From NCBI RefSeq assembly GCF_000425065.1, contig NZ_AULB01000016.1:62001-126000 (forward strand): a DNA stretch of 64,000 nt. Direction: 5' to 3'. Each line of letters starts with the position of its first letter. Position 1 is the stretch's first letter. The DNA is from Actinomadura rifamycini DSM 43936 (lineage in GTDB: Bacteria; Actinomycetota; Actinomycetes; Streptosporangiales; Streptosporangiaceae). The position numbers were made by a program, and so were the translations under genes. Below are positions 46,575 through 53,934 of this stretch, piece after piece. Under the pieces are notes generated by a model that was not told the DNA's origin, made no database searches, and saw only the letters and a program-made list of their open reading frames with translations.

Positions 46575-47225
46575 GTGAGCGGGATCGAGACGCTGTACCC
46601 GTTCCTGTACGACAACGGGTCGGACCTCGACGCGGTGCTGGCCGAGGTGCGCCGGTCGACGGAGGAGAAGGCGGCGGAGATCGTCGCGCTGCGGGAGGAG
46701 CTGGCCGGCCCGCTGGCGGACGAGCTGGTCGCGTGCGCGAAGCGCGTCGCGTCGGCGGTCATCGGCGGGGGGCGGCTGTACGCGTTCGGCAACGGGGGGA
46801 GCTGCACGGACGCGCAGGACCTGGTGCAGCTGTGCATGCGGCCGCCGCGCGGCGCGCGGCCCGTCCCGGCGGTCTGCCTGACCGGGGACGTCGCGGCGCT
46901 GACGGCGCTCGCGAACGACGTCGGGTTCGCGGTGGTGTTCGCGCGGCAGCTCGCCGCGTTCGGGCGTGCGGGGGACGTCGCGGTGGGGTTCTCGACGAGC
47001 GGCGGTTCGGCGAACGTGCTGGGCGCGTTCGCGGAGGCGCGCCGCGCGGGCATGGCGACGGTCGGGTTCGCGGGGTACGGCGGCGGCGCGATGGCGGAGG
47101 CGGGCACGGTCGACCACCTGTTCACGGTGCCGTCGGCGTCGGTGCACCGGATCCAGGAGGCGCAGACGACCGTGTACCACGTGCTGTGGGAGCTGCTGCA
47201 GCGGGCGCTGGACGGCCGGCTGTGA
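46575..47225 (+). CDS. SIS-domain protein, hydrogenase-linked copy 2
   Basis: A 216-residue SIS-fold protein. 'LYAFGNGGSCTDAQDLVQLCM' is followed by 'LTGDVAALTALANDVGFAVVFARQL', 'AVGFSTSGGSANVLGAFAEARRAGMATVGFAG' and a C-terminal helix 'IQEAQTTVYHVLWELLQRAL'. It keeps the phosphate-binding Ser clusters, but the metal-type His of GmhA (DAQH) is Asp here. GGGAGG lies before the GTG start. Its stop overlaps the hypF start. A specialised role linked to hydrogenase maturation is inferred from synteny only. Confidence 0.78.
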   Translation: MSGIETLYPFLYDNGSDLDAVLAEVRRSTEEKAAEIVALREELAGPLADELVACAKRVASAVIGGGRLYAFGNGGSCTDAQDLVQLCMRPPRGARPVPAVCLTGDVAALTALANDVGFAVVFARQLAAFGRAGDVAVGFSTSGGSANVLGAFAEARRAGMATVGFAGYGGGAMAEAGTVDHLFTVPSASVHRIQEAQTTVYHVLWELLQRALDGRL

Positions 47226-49531
47226 GCCTCGGCGAGAAGGGCGCGGACGGGCGGGGGCGGCTCCGGATCCGCGTCGAGGGGACCGTGCAGGGCGTCGGGT
47301 TCCGGCCGTTCGTGCACGAGCTGGCCGGGACGTACGGGTTGTCGGGGTTCGTGGGCAACGACGCGTCCGGGGTGTTCGCGGAGGTCGAGGGGGACGCGGC
47401 GGCGCTGGCCCGGTTCGTCGGCGACCTCGGCGGCCGGGCGGCGCCGTCGCTCGCGGTCGTCGAGCGCGTCGTCGCCGAGCCGCTGCCGCCGCGCGGCGAC
47501 CGGGGCTTCCGGATCGTGCCGAGCGAGGGCGGGGCGCCCGCCGCGCTCGTCTCGCCCGACGCCGCGACCTGCGACGCGTGCCTCGCGGAGACGTTCGCCG
47601 CGGACGGGCGGCGGGCGGGGTACGCGTTCACGAACTGCACGCGGTGCGGCCCGCGCTTCACGATCGTCCGGGACGTCCCGTACGACCGGTGCAGCACGAC
47701 GATGGACGCGTTCGCGATGTGCGGCGCGTGCGCCCGGGAGTACGGGGACGAGCGGGACCGCCGGTTCCACGCCCAGCCCGTGTGCTGCCCCGACTGCGGG
47801 CCGGACCTGCGCGCGGTCGGCGCGGACGGGCGGCCGGTGCCCGGCGATCCGGTCGGGACGGCGGCGGGGTGGCTGCTGGACGGCCGGATCGTGGCGGTCA
47901 AGGGCCTCGGCGGGTACCACCTGGCGGCGCTGGCCGACGGCGAGGACGCGGTGGCGCGGCTGCGGGCGGGCAAGCGCCGGGAGCGCAAGCCGTTCGCGGT
48001 GATGGCGCCCGACCTGGCGGGCGCCCGCGCGCTGGTGCACGCGGACGCCGCCGCGGAGGCGCTGCTCGCGTCCCCGGCGCGGCCGATCGTGCTCGCCCCG
48101 CGCCGCCGCGGCGCGCGCGTCGCCGCGGCCGTCGCGCCGGGGAACCGGGAGCTGGGCGTGCTGCTGCCGTACACGCCGCTGCACCATCTGCTCGCCGCGC
48201 GGCTCGCCCGTCCGATCGTGCTGACCAGCGGGAACGTGGCGGACGAGCCGATCGTGACGGACGACGGCGAGGCGCTGCGGCGGCTCGCGGGCCTCGCGGA
48301 GGGGTTCCTGCTGCACGACCGCCGCATCCACGTGCGGGCGGACGACTCGGTCGTCCGGTCGTTCCGGGGGCGGGCGCTGCCGGTGCGGCGCTCGCGCGGG
48401 TTCGTCCCGGCGCCGCTGCGGACGCCGGTGGTGTTCCCGCGCCCGGTGCTGGCGTGCGGCGCGGAACTGAAGAACACCTTCTGCGTGGCGCGCGCGCACC
48501 ACGCTTTCCTTTCGCACCACATCGGCGACTTGGAGAACTACGAGACCCTGGCGTCGTACCGGGAGGGCATCGAGCACTTCTGCCGGTTGTTCGGGGTGCG
48601 CCCGGAGGTCGTCGCGCACGACCTGCACCCGGAGTACCTGTCGACCAAGTACGCCCTCGACCTGGACGGGGTCGACCTCGTCGGCGTCCAGCACCACCAC
48701 GCGCACATCGCGTCGTGCCTCGCCGACAACGGGGCGGACGGCCCGGTCATCGGCGTCGCGTTCGACGGGCTCGGCTTCGGCGACGACGGGACGCTGTGGG
48801 GCGGCGAGCTGCTCGTCGCGGACCTGGCGGGCTACCGGCGCGCCGGGCACCTGGAGGCGGTGCCGATGCCGGGCGGGGCGGCGGCCGTCCGGGAGCCGTG
48901 GCGGATGGCGGCGGCCTACCTGGCGGCGGCGTTCGGGGAGCACGCGCCGTGGCTGCCCGTCGCCGGGCGGCACCGGGACCGGTGGGCGGACGTCGTCCGG
49001 ATGGCCCGGTCGGGGACGAACGCGCCCCCGACGTCGAGCGCGGGACGGCTGTTCGACGCGGTCGCGGCGATCGCCGGGGTCCGCGACACGGCCGGGTACG
49101 AGGGGCAGGCGGCGATCGAGCTGCAGCAGGCCGCCGACCCGCACGAGCGCGCCGCCTACCGGGCGGCCGTGACGGACGACCTGGTCATCCGGGGCACGGA
49201 CCTGGTGCGGGGCGCGGTGGACGACGTCCTCGCGGGGGCGGGCGCCGGCGCGGTCGCCGCCCGCTTCCACAACGGGCTGGCGTGGGCGACCGTCCGCGCG
49301 GTGCGGATGCTGCGCGACCGCACGGGCCTGGACACGGTCGCCCTGTCGGGCGGCGTGTTCCAGAACGTCCTGCTGCTGGAGCGCGTCGTGTCCGGGCTGG
49401 AGGACTCGGGGTTCCGGGTGCTGACGCACTCGCGCGTCCCGCCGAACGACGGCGGCGTCGCCCTCGGCCAGGCGGTCGTCGCGGCGGCCCGCGACCGGGA
49501 GGGGTTCGCCCGGGACGCAGCCGCTTCCTGA
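47222..49531 (+). CDS. hypF: Carbamoyltransferase HypF
   Basis: 769 residues. An acylphosphatase domain (~14-100, 'VEGTVQGVGFRPFVHELA') is followed by two zinc-finger pairs ('CDACLAETF', 'CTRCGPRF', 'CGACAREYGDERDRRFHAQPVCCPDCG'). A YrdC-like domain (~195-390) has 'VAVKGLGGYHLAALA', and the C-terminal Kae1/HypF domain has 'VQHHHAHIASCLADNG' and 'ALSGGVFQNVLLLERV'. HypF makes the thiocarbamate on HypE that becomes the CN ligand of the NiFe centre. GTG start overlapping the upstream SIS stop; last gene of the plus-strand operon, converging on hypE. Confidence 0.95.
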   Translation: MSLGEKGADGRGRLRIRVEGTVQGVGFRPFVHELAGTYGLSGFVGNDASGVFAEVEGDAAALARFVGDLGGRAAPSLAVVERVVAEPLPPRGDRGFRIVPSEGGAPAALVSPDAATCDACLAETFAADGRRAGYAFTNCTRCGPRFTIVRDVPYDRCSTTMDAFAMCGACAREYGDERDRRFHAQPVCCPDCGPDLRAVGADGRPVPGDPVGTAAGWLLDGRIVAVKGLGGYHLAALADGEDAVARLRAGKRRERKPFAVMAPDLAGARALVHADAAAEALLASPARPIVLAPRRRGARVAAAVAPGNRELGVLLPYTPLHHLLAARLARPIVLTSGNVADEPIVTDDGEALRRLAGLAEGFLLHDRRIHVRADDSVVRSFRGRALPVRRSRGFVPAPLRTPVVFPRPVLACGAELKNTFCVARAHHAFLSHHIGDLENYETLASYREGIEHFCRLFGVRPEVVAHDLHPEYLSTKYALDLDGVDLVGVQHHHAHIASCLADNGADGPVIGVAFDGLGFGDDGTLWGGELLVADLAGYRRAGHLEAVPMPGGAAAVREPWRMAAAYLAAAFGEHAPWLPVAGRHRDRWADVVRMARSGTNAPPTSSAGRLFDAVAAIAGVRDTAGYEGQAAIELQQAADPHERAAYRAAVTDDLVIRGTDLVRGAVDDVLAGAGAGAVAARFHNGLAWATVRAVRMLRDRTGLDTVALSGGVFQNVLLLERVVSGLEDSGFRVLTHSRVPPNDGGVALGQAVVAAARDREGFARDAAAS

Positions 49532-49589
49532 CCGTGTCCCGGGCGAGCAGAGCCGGGGGCGTGGGCGGGGGTGACGCGGGGCGCGCGAT

Positions 49590-50684
49590 TCAGCAGATGC
49601 GGGGGAGCGGGTCGCCGACCAGCGTGTCGACGATGCGGGTGCCGCCGAACGCCGTCCGGAGCAGCACCAGGCCGGGCGGGTCGTCCCGGACGGTCCCGAC
49701 GACCGCGGCGCCCGCGCCGAGCGGGTGCCCGTGCAGCACGGCGAGCGCCGCGTCCGCGCGCGTCCCGTCCACGACCGCGACGAACCGGCCCTCGCACGCC
49801 ACGTACAGCGGCTCGATGCCGAGCAGCTCGCACGCGCCCGCGACGGCCGGGCGCACCGGCACCGCCGCCTCGTCCAGCACGACGCCGCACCCGGACGCGT
49901 CCGCGATCTCGTTCAGCACCGTCGCGACCCCGCCGCGCGTCGCGTCCCGCATCATCCGGACGCCGCCCGGCACCGCGTCGAGCAGCGCGGCGGTGAGCCC
50001 GTGCAGGGCGGCCGTGTCGGACGCGACGTCGGCCTCCAGGTCGAGTTCGCCGCGCGCCAGCATGACGGTGACGCCGTGGTCGCCGATCGGCCCCGACACC
50101 AGCACCGCGTCACCCGGGCGGACGGACCGCGCGCCCAGCTCTGCGCGCGCGCCCGCGCCTTCGAGGACGCCGATACCGGACGTGGTGATGAAGCACCCGT
50201 CGGCCTTGCCGCGCTCCACGACCTTGGTGTCCCCGGCGACGACCGCGACGCCCGCGCGCGCCGCCGCGTCCGCCATCGACCGGACGACGCGGCGCAGGTC
50301 GTCCACCGGGAAGCCCTCCTCCAGGACGAACCCCGCCGACAGGTACAGCGGCCGCGCCCCGCACACGGCGAGGTCGTTGACCGTCCCGTTCACCGCCAGC
50401 TCGCCGATGTCGCCGCCCGGGAAGAACAGGGGCGAGACGACGTGTGCGTCGGTCGTGAACACGAGCCGCCCGGCGTCCACGGGCAGGACGGCGCCGTCGT
50501 CGAGCGCCTCCAGCGCGGGGTTGCGGAACGCCTCCAGGAACACGGCGTCGACGAGCGTCTGCGTGGCCTTGCCCCCGGCGCCGTGGGCCAGCGTCACCCG
50601 TTCCTCCCGCACGCGGGGGCGGCGCCGGCGCGCGCGCTCGATGCGCTCCAGGACCAGCTCCTCACGGGACGTCTCCGCGGTCAT
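49590..50684 (-). CDS. hypE: Hydrogenase expression/formation protein HypE
   Basis: A 364-residue PurM-like ATP-binding protein. It has 'VTLAHGAGGKATQTLVDAVFLEAF', 'VFTTDAHVVSPLFFPGGDIGELAVNGTVNDLAVCGARPLYLSAGFVLEEGF' and the C-terminal 'PRIC' with the terminal Cys that carries the thiocarbamate/thiocyanate. The ATG overlaps the hypD stop by four bases. Last gene of the minus-strand hydrogenase operon. It acts with HypF and with the HypC-HypD complex to deliver cyanide to iron. Confidence 0.95.
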   Translation of the reverse strand: MTAETSREELVLERIERARRRRPRVREERVTLAHGAGGKATQTLVDAVFLEAFRNPALEALDDGAVLPVDAGRLVFTTDAHVVSPLFFPGGDIGELAVNGTVNDLAVCGARPLYLSAGFVLEEGFPVDDLRRVVRSMADAAARAGVAVVAGDTKVVERGKADGCFITTSGIGVLEGAGARAELGARSVRPGDAVLVSGPIGDHGVTVMLARGELDLEADVASDTAALHGLTAALLDAVPGGVRMMRDATRGGVATVLNEIADASGCGVVLDEAAVPVRPAVAGACELLGIEPLYVACEGRFVAVVDGTRADAALAVLHGHPLGAGAAVVGTVRDDPPGLVLLRTAFGGTRIVDTLVGDPLPRIC

Positions 50685-51811
50685 GCCCGGCTCGCCTCCT
50701 GCACGCGCTCCCGCGTGAACCGGCCGAAGTTGTAGTACGCGGCGCACGCCCCTTCGGACGACACCATGCACGTCCCGATCGGCGTCTCCGGCGTGCACGC
50801 CGTCCCGAACACCTTGCACTCCCACGGTTTCAGGACGCCCTTCAGCACCTCGCCGCACTGGCACGCCTTCGGGTCCGCGACCCGCACCCCCGGCAGGTCG
50901 AACAGCCGCTCGGCGTCGAAGCGGGCGTAGGCGTCGCGCATCCGCAGCGCCGAGTGCGAGATGAACCCGAGGCCGCGCCACTCGAAGTACGGCCGCAGCT
51001 CCATGGTCTTCGCGATCGCGGCGAGCGCCCGCGGGTTGCCGTCCCACGGGACGACCCGGGCGTACTGGTTCTCGACCTCGCTGCGGCCCTCGTCGAGCTG
51101 CTCCAGCAGCATGTGCACCGACTGCAGGACGTCGAGCGGCTCGAACCCCGCGCACACGAGCGGCTTGCCGTACTCGCCCGCGATGAACCCGTACGGGCGG
51201 CAGCCGATCACCGTCGAGACGTGGCCGGGGCCGAGGAACCCGTCGAGCCGCAGGTCCGGCGAATCCAGGATCGCCTTGATGCCCGGGATGATCGTCACGT
51301 GGTTGCAGAAGACGGAGAAGTTGCGGATGTCCTCCGCCTCCGCGCGCAGCACGGTCATCGCGGTCGACGGCGCGGTCGTCTCGAACCCGATCGCCATGAA
51401 CACGACCCGCCGCTCCGGGTTCCGCTTCGCGATCTTGAGGGCGTCCAGCGGCGAGTACACCATCCGGATGTCGGCGCCCGCCGCCTTCGCGTCCAGGAAC
51501 GAGCCCGTGCCGCCCGGAACGCGCATCATGTCGCCGAACGACGCCAGGATCACGTCCGGGTGGTCGCGGGCGATCGCGACGGCGTCGTCCACCCGCCCCA
51601 TCGGGATCACGCACACCGGGCATCCGGGCCCGTGCACGAGCTGCACGGTCTCCGGCAGGTAGTCCTCCAGCCCGTGCTTGTAGATCGTGTGGGTGTGGCC
51701 GCCGCACACCTCCATGAACTTGTAGAGCCGTCCCGGCTCGCACAGGGCGGCGATGCGCGCGGACAGCATCCGCGCCTGCTCCGCGTCGCGGTATTCGTCG
51801 ACGAACCGCAA
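50681..51811 (-). CDS. hypD: Hydrogenase formation protein HypD
   Basis: A 376-residue HypD. The N-terminal iron-scaffold motif is 'YKFMEVCGGHTHTIYKHG', then 'GPGCPVCVIPMGRVDDA'. The C-terminal [4Fe-4S] cysteines lie in 'ACQCGEVLKGVLKPWECKVFGTACTP' and 'GTCMVSSEGACAAYY'. I place the start at the TTG encoding 'MRFVDEYRD', since HypD proteins begin there. GGAAAGG lies 7-13 bases upstream, and the preceding in-frame sequence is out-of-frame hypC DNA. Works with HypC as the Fe(CN)2CO assembly scaffold. Confidence 0.93.
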   Translation of the reverse strand: MRFVDEYRDAEQARMLSARIAALCEPGRLYKFMEVCGGHTHTIYKHGLEDYLPETVQLVHGPGCPVCVIPMGRVDDAVAIARDHPDVILASFGDMMRVPGGTGSFLDAKAAGADIRMVYSPLDALKIAKRNPERRVVFMAIGFETTAPSTAMTVLRAEAEDIRNFSVFCNHVTIIPGIKAILDSPDLRLDGFLGPGHVSTVIGCRPYGFIAGEYGKPLVCAGFEPLDVLQSVHMLLEQLDEGRSEVENQYARVVPWDGNPRALAAIAKTMELRPYFEWRGLGFISHSALRMRDAYARFDAERLFDLPGVRVADPKACQCGEVLKGVLKPWECKVFGTACTPETPIGTCMVSSEGACAAYYNFGRFTRERVQEASRA

Positions 51812-51846
51812 TGGTCGCGCCTTTCCGTTCGGGTTGCCGTTCCGGT

Positions 51847-52131
51847 TCAGCTCCGGCCGAGATCGATGTCCGATCCGCGGAGCGCGTCCAGTTCGTCGTC
51901 GTACGCCGCGCCGAGCCCGCGCAGCAGCCGCAGCGTCGCGGCGGCCTCCGCCTCGTCGATCTTCGACATCGCGAACCCGACGTGCACGAGCACCCAGTCG
52001 CCGCACGCGAGCCGCTCGTCGTCGAGGAGGCCGACGTTCACGGCGCGGCGCACCCCGACGACCTCGACCTTCGCGATGTCCGTCCCGTCCGCCGGCAGCT
52101 CGACGATCTCCCCGGGGATGCCCAGGCACAT
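51847..52131 (-). CDS. hypC: Hydrogenase assembly chaperone HypC
   Basis: A 94-residue HypC. The essential N-terminal 'MCLGIPGEIVEL' has Cys2, the barrel is 'VNVGLLDDERLACGDWVLVHVGFAMSKIDEAEA', and a variable helical tail follows. It carries the iron intermediate with HypD and chaperones the large subunit. ATG start; 35 bases before hypD and 31 bases after the small DUF6893-like gene. Confidence 0.95.
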   Translation of the reverse strand: MCLGIPGEIVELPADGTDIAKVEVVGVRRAVNVGLLDDERLACGDWVLVHVGFAMSKIDEAEAAATLRLLRGLGAAYDDELDALRGSDIDLGRS

Positions 52132-52162
52132 CAGCCCGGCCCTCCGGCCGCGGCGGCCGGGC

Positions 52163-52270
52163 TCACATCCGTTCCATCTTGATGTAGCGCTTCACGGCCG
52201 GGTACTCCTTCACCAGCATGGCGAAGCAGGCCAGTCCGGCCACGGCCGCGGCGATCTTCCACAGGCGCAT
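52163..52270 (-). CDS. DUF6893-like 35-residue membrane mini-protein
   Basis: A 35-codon gene. 'MRLWKIAAAVAGLACFAML' forms one short membrane helix, followed by 'VKEYPAVKRYIKMERM'. The layout (hydrophobic start, then K/R-rich 'YIKMxRM' end) matches the tiny DUF6893 proteins of actinomycetes. AGGAAC lies five bases before the ATG. It sits in the hydrogenase operon between a 69-residue hypothetical gene and hypC with normal codon use, so I consider it real. Perhaps a membrane anchor for the otherwise soluble hydrogenase (speculative). Confidence 0.7.
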   Translation of the reverse strand: MRLWKIAAAVAGLACFAMLVKEYPAVKRYIKMERM

Positions 52271-52334
52271 GTTCGTTCCTTCTCGGTCGGTCGGTCAGGT
52301 AGGTAGGTCGATCCGGTCGGGCCGGTCCCGGTGG

Positions 52335-52544
52335 TCAGCCGGGCGGCAGGTTGGGCATGATCGGCAGGATCGCGTCGTGCTTCTTCGGGTTGACCCCGGT
52401 CGAGCGGCGCGCGTCCGCCGTGCCGTCCTCGTGGTGGCCCCGCTGCTTGCGGTAGTTGCCTTCCTTGTTGCCCATGCGCACGCCCCGGGTGTGCGACGGC
52501 GTGTCGGTCTTGATGTGGGGCTTGCCCACCCTGATCTCGGACAT
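52335..52544 (-). CDS. Small basic hydrogenase-operon protein
   Basis: A 69-residue, very hydrophilic protein rich in Lys/Arg/His and Gly ('RVGKPHIKTDTPSHTRGVRMG', 'GNYRKQRGHHEDGTADARRS'). It has a Pro-rich end and no cysteines or hydrophobic core. I do not recognise a domain; it is probably disordered. ATG 52544 lies ten bases after GGGAG; the GTG at 52550 is an alternative. It starts two bases after the DUF5947 stop, so it is translationally linked to the hydrogenase operon. Confidence 0.7.
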   Translation of the reverse strand: MSEIRVGKPHIKTDTPSHTRGVRMGNKEGNYRKQRGHHEDGTADARRSTGVNPKKHDAILPIMPNLPPG

Positions 52545-52546
52545 GG

Positions 52547-53281
52547 TCACGTCACTCCCTTCTCGGCGGGGTGTTCCCCGGCGCGGGCGCCCGTCCCCTC
52601 ACCCGCGCGGACGGCGAGGTCGGCGAAGAAGCGCCCGATCTCGGGCCACACGTCGCGGCCGCCGGACAGCCCCTTCCAGGACCGCCGGACGGCGGCGACG
52701 AGGCGGTAGCAGTCGTCGATCGGCACGAGCCAGCGCTCCTCGGCGAGCCCGCCGCGCCCGGCCGCGCCCGCGCCGGCGGACCCGGTGTGGACGAGCAGTG
52801 CCTCGACCTCGGGCGCCATCGACCGCAGCGGCTCGCAGCGTTCGGCGGCCGCGGCCCAGGCGGCCGGGTCGACGTCGCAGCGGGTGGCGCCGGCCGGGCT
52901 CGGGTAGTGCGCGGTGATCCGGCTCCCGCCCCCGTCGCCCTCGCCGTCGCCGTCTCCGGCGGCGTCGTGGCGGATGAAGAACGCCAGGCCGACCGGGACG
53001 CCCAGGCCGTCCACCGGCACGCCGGGCAGCCGGACCCGGCGGCCCGGGACGAGCCGGAAGTGGCCGCGGCCCTCGGCGTCCCGGCCCGCCGCGTCCCGCT
53101 CGAACAGCAGCGCGCAGGCGCGGCAGGCGCACAGCAGCCCGTCCCCGCGCTCGTCGAGGACGTGCGCGTGCCCGCCGCCGTGGTCGTCCGGGATCGGTTC
53201 GGCGCACAGGTCGCAGCGCTCCCCGGCGGCGGTGTCGCGGCGCGCGGCCGCGCGCGCGACGAGGCGTTCGAGCGCGGTCAT
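52547..53281 (-). CDS. DUF5947 family hydrogenase-associated protein
   Basis: A 244-residue protein with an N-terminal zinc-ribbon-like set: 'CDLCAEPIPDDHGGGHAHV' and 'LLCACRACALLFERDAAG'. A beta-rich middle follows ('HFRLVPGRRVRLPGVPVDGLGVPVGLAFF'), then a C-terminal helix 'IDDCYRLVAAVRRSWKGLSGGRDVWPEI'. It matches the DUF5947 family found beside actinobacterial group 1h hydrogenases. Metal binding is likely; biochemical role unknown. Overlaps the NifU-like gene stop by four bases. Confidence 0.82.
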   Translation of the reverse strand: MTALERLVARAAARRDTAAGERCDLCAEPIPDDHGGGHAHVLDERGDGLLCACRACALLFERDAAGRDAEGRGHFRLVPGRRVRLPGVPVDGLGVPVGLAFFIRHDAAGDGDGEGDGGGSRITAHYPSPAGATRCDVDPAAWAAAAERCEPLRSMAPEVEALLVHTGSAGAGAAGRGGLAEERWLVPIDDCYRLVAAVRRSWKGLSGGRDVWPEIGRFFADLAVRAGEGTGARAGEHPAEKGVT

Positions 53282-53934
53282 GCGGGCCCTCCCGCCGGCG
53301 GCACGGCGCGGAACAGCGACTCGACCGGCACGAACGCCCCCGCACCGGCCGCGGCGGGACGTCCGGACGGCGCCCGGACCGGCTCGATCGCCGACAGTTC
53401 GGGCGCGACGCCGAGCACCGCGTCGCGGACCGCGTCCTCGACCCTCCCGGCGGTGTCCGCGCCGCCGCCGCAGCTCCCGCAGCCGCCGCCGCCCGCCTCG
53501 TCCGGGAGCCGCACGCGCGCGACGCCGTCCTCGATGCCGTCCAGTTCCAGCTCGACGTCCGCGCCGTGCGAGCCGAGCTGCTCGCGGATGTCGGCCAGGG
53601 CCCGCGCCACCCGCTCCTCGACGGGCGCCGGGTGCACGTCGTGGAGCGCGAGCAGGTGCCCGACGAGGTCGTCGTCGGTGAGCGCGGAGACGAGCCGGGC
53701 GTCGTGCGCGGCGCGGTCCATGACGCGGGCGAGGGCCTCGCCGTACACCTCGGCGAGGGTCGCGACCGTGTCGAGCGCGCTCTCCGCCGTCCGGCCGGGC
53801 GTCCGCTCCAGCGCGGCGAGCGCCGCCTCGATGCGGGTGAGCCGCTCGGCGACGTCGCCCTCGCCGAGCCGCCCGTCGTCCCGCCGGTCGTCCGGTCGCC
53901 CGGTCGGGCGCCCGTCCCGCCGCTGCTCAGCCAT
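53278..53934 (-). CDS. NifU-like domain protein in hydrogenase operon
   Basis: A 218-residue protein with an acidic/basic N-terminus and a helical middle 'LAEVYGEALARVMDRAAHDARLVSALTDDDLVGHLLALHDVHP'. The NifU C-terminal-like domain has 'VEERVARALADIREQLGSHGADVELELDGIEDGVARVRL', with the iron-sulfur CxxC-type motif in 'GGGGCGSCGGGAD'. NifU domains bind transient Fe-S clusters; here it probably helps supply clusters to the hydrogenase small subunit (inference). Overlaps the large-subunit stop by eight bases. Confidence 0.85.
   Translation of the reverse strand: MAEQRRDGRPTGRPDDRRDDGRLGEGDVAERLTRIEAALAALERTPGRTAESALDTVATLAEVYGEALARVMDRAAHDARLVSALTDDDLVGHLLALHDVHPAPVEERVARALADIREQLGSHGADVELELDGIEDGVARVRLPDEAGGGGCGSCGGGADTAGRVEDAVRDAVLGVAPELSAIEPVRAPSGRPAAAGAGAFVPVESLFRAVPPAGGPA

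Noticed and set aside
46271..49429. A 1052-codon minus-strand frame opposite hypF
   Set aside because: Shadow of hypF; the translation is His/Arg/Pro-rich without motifs.
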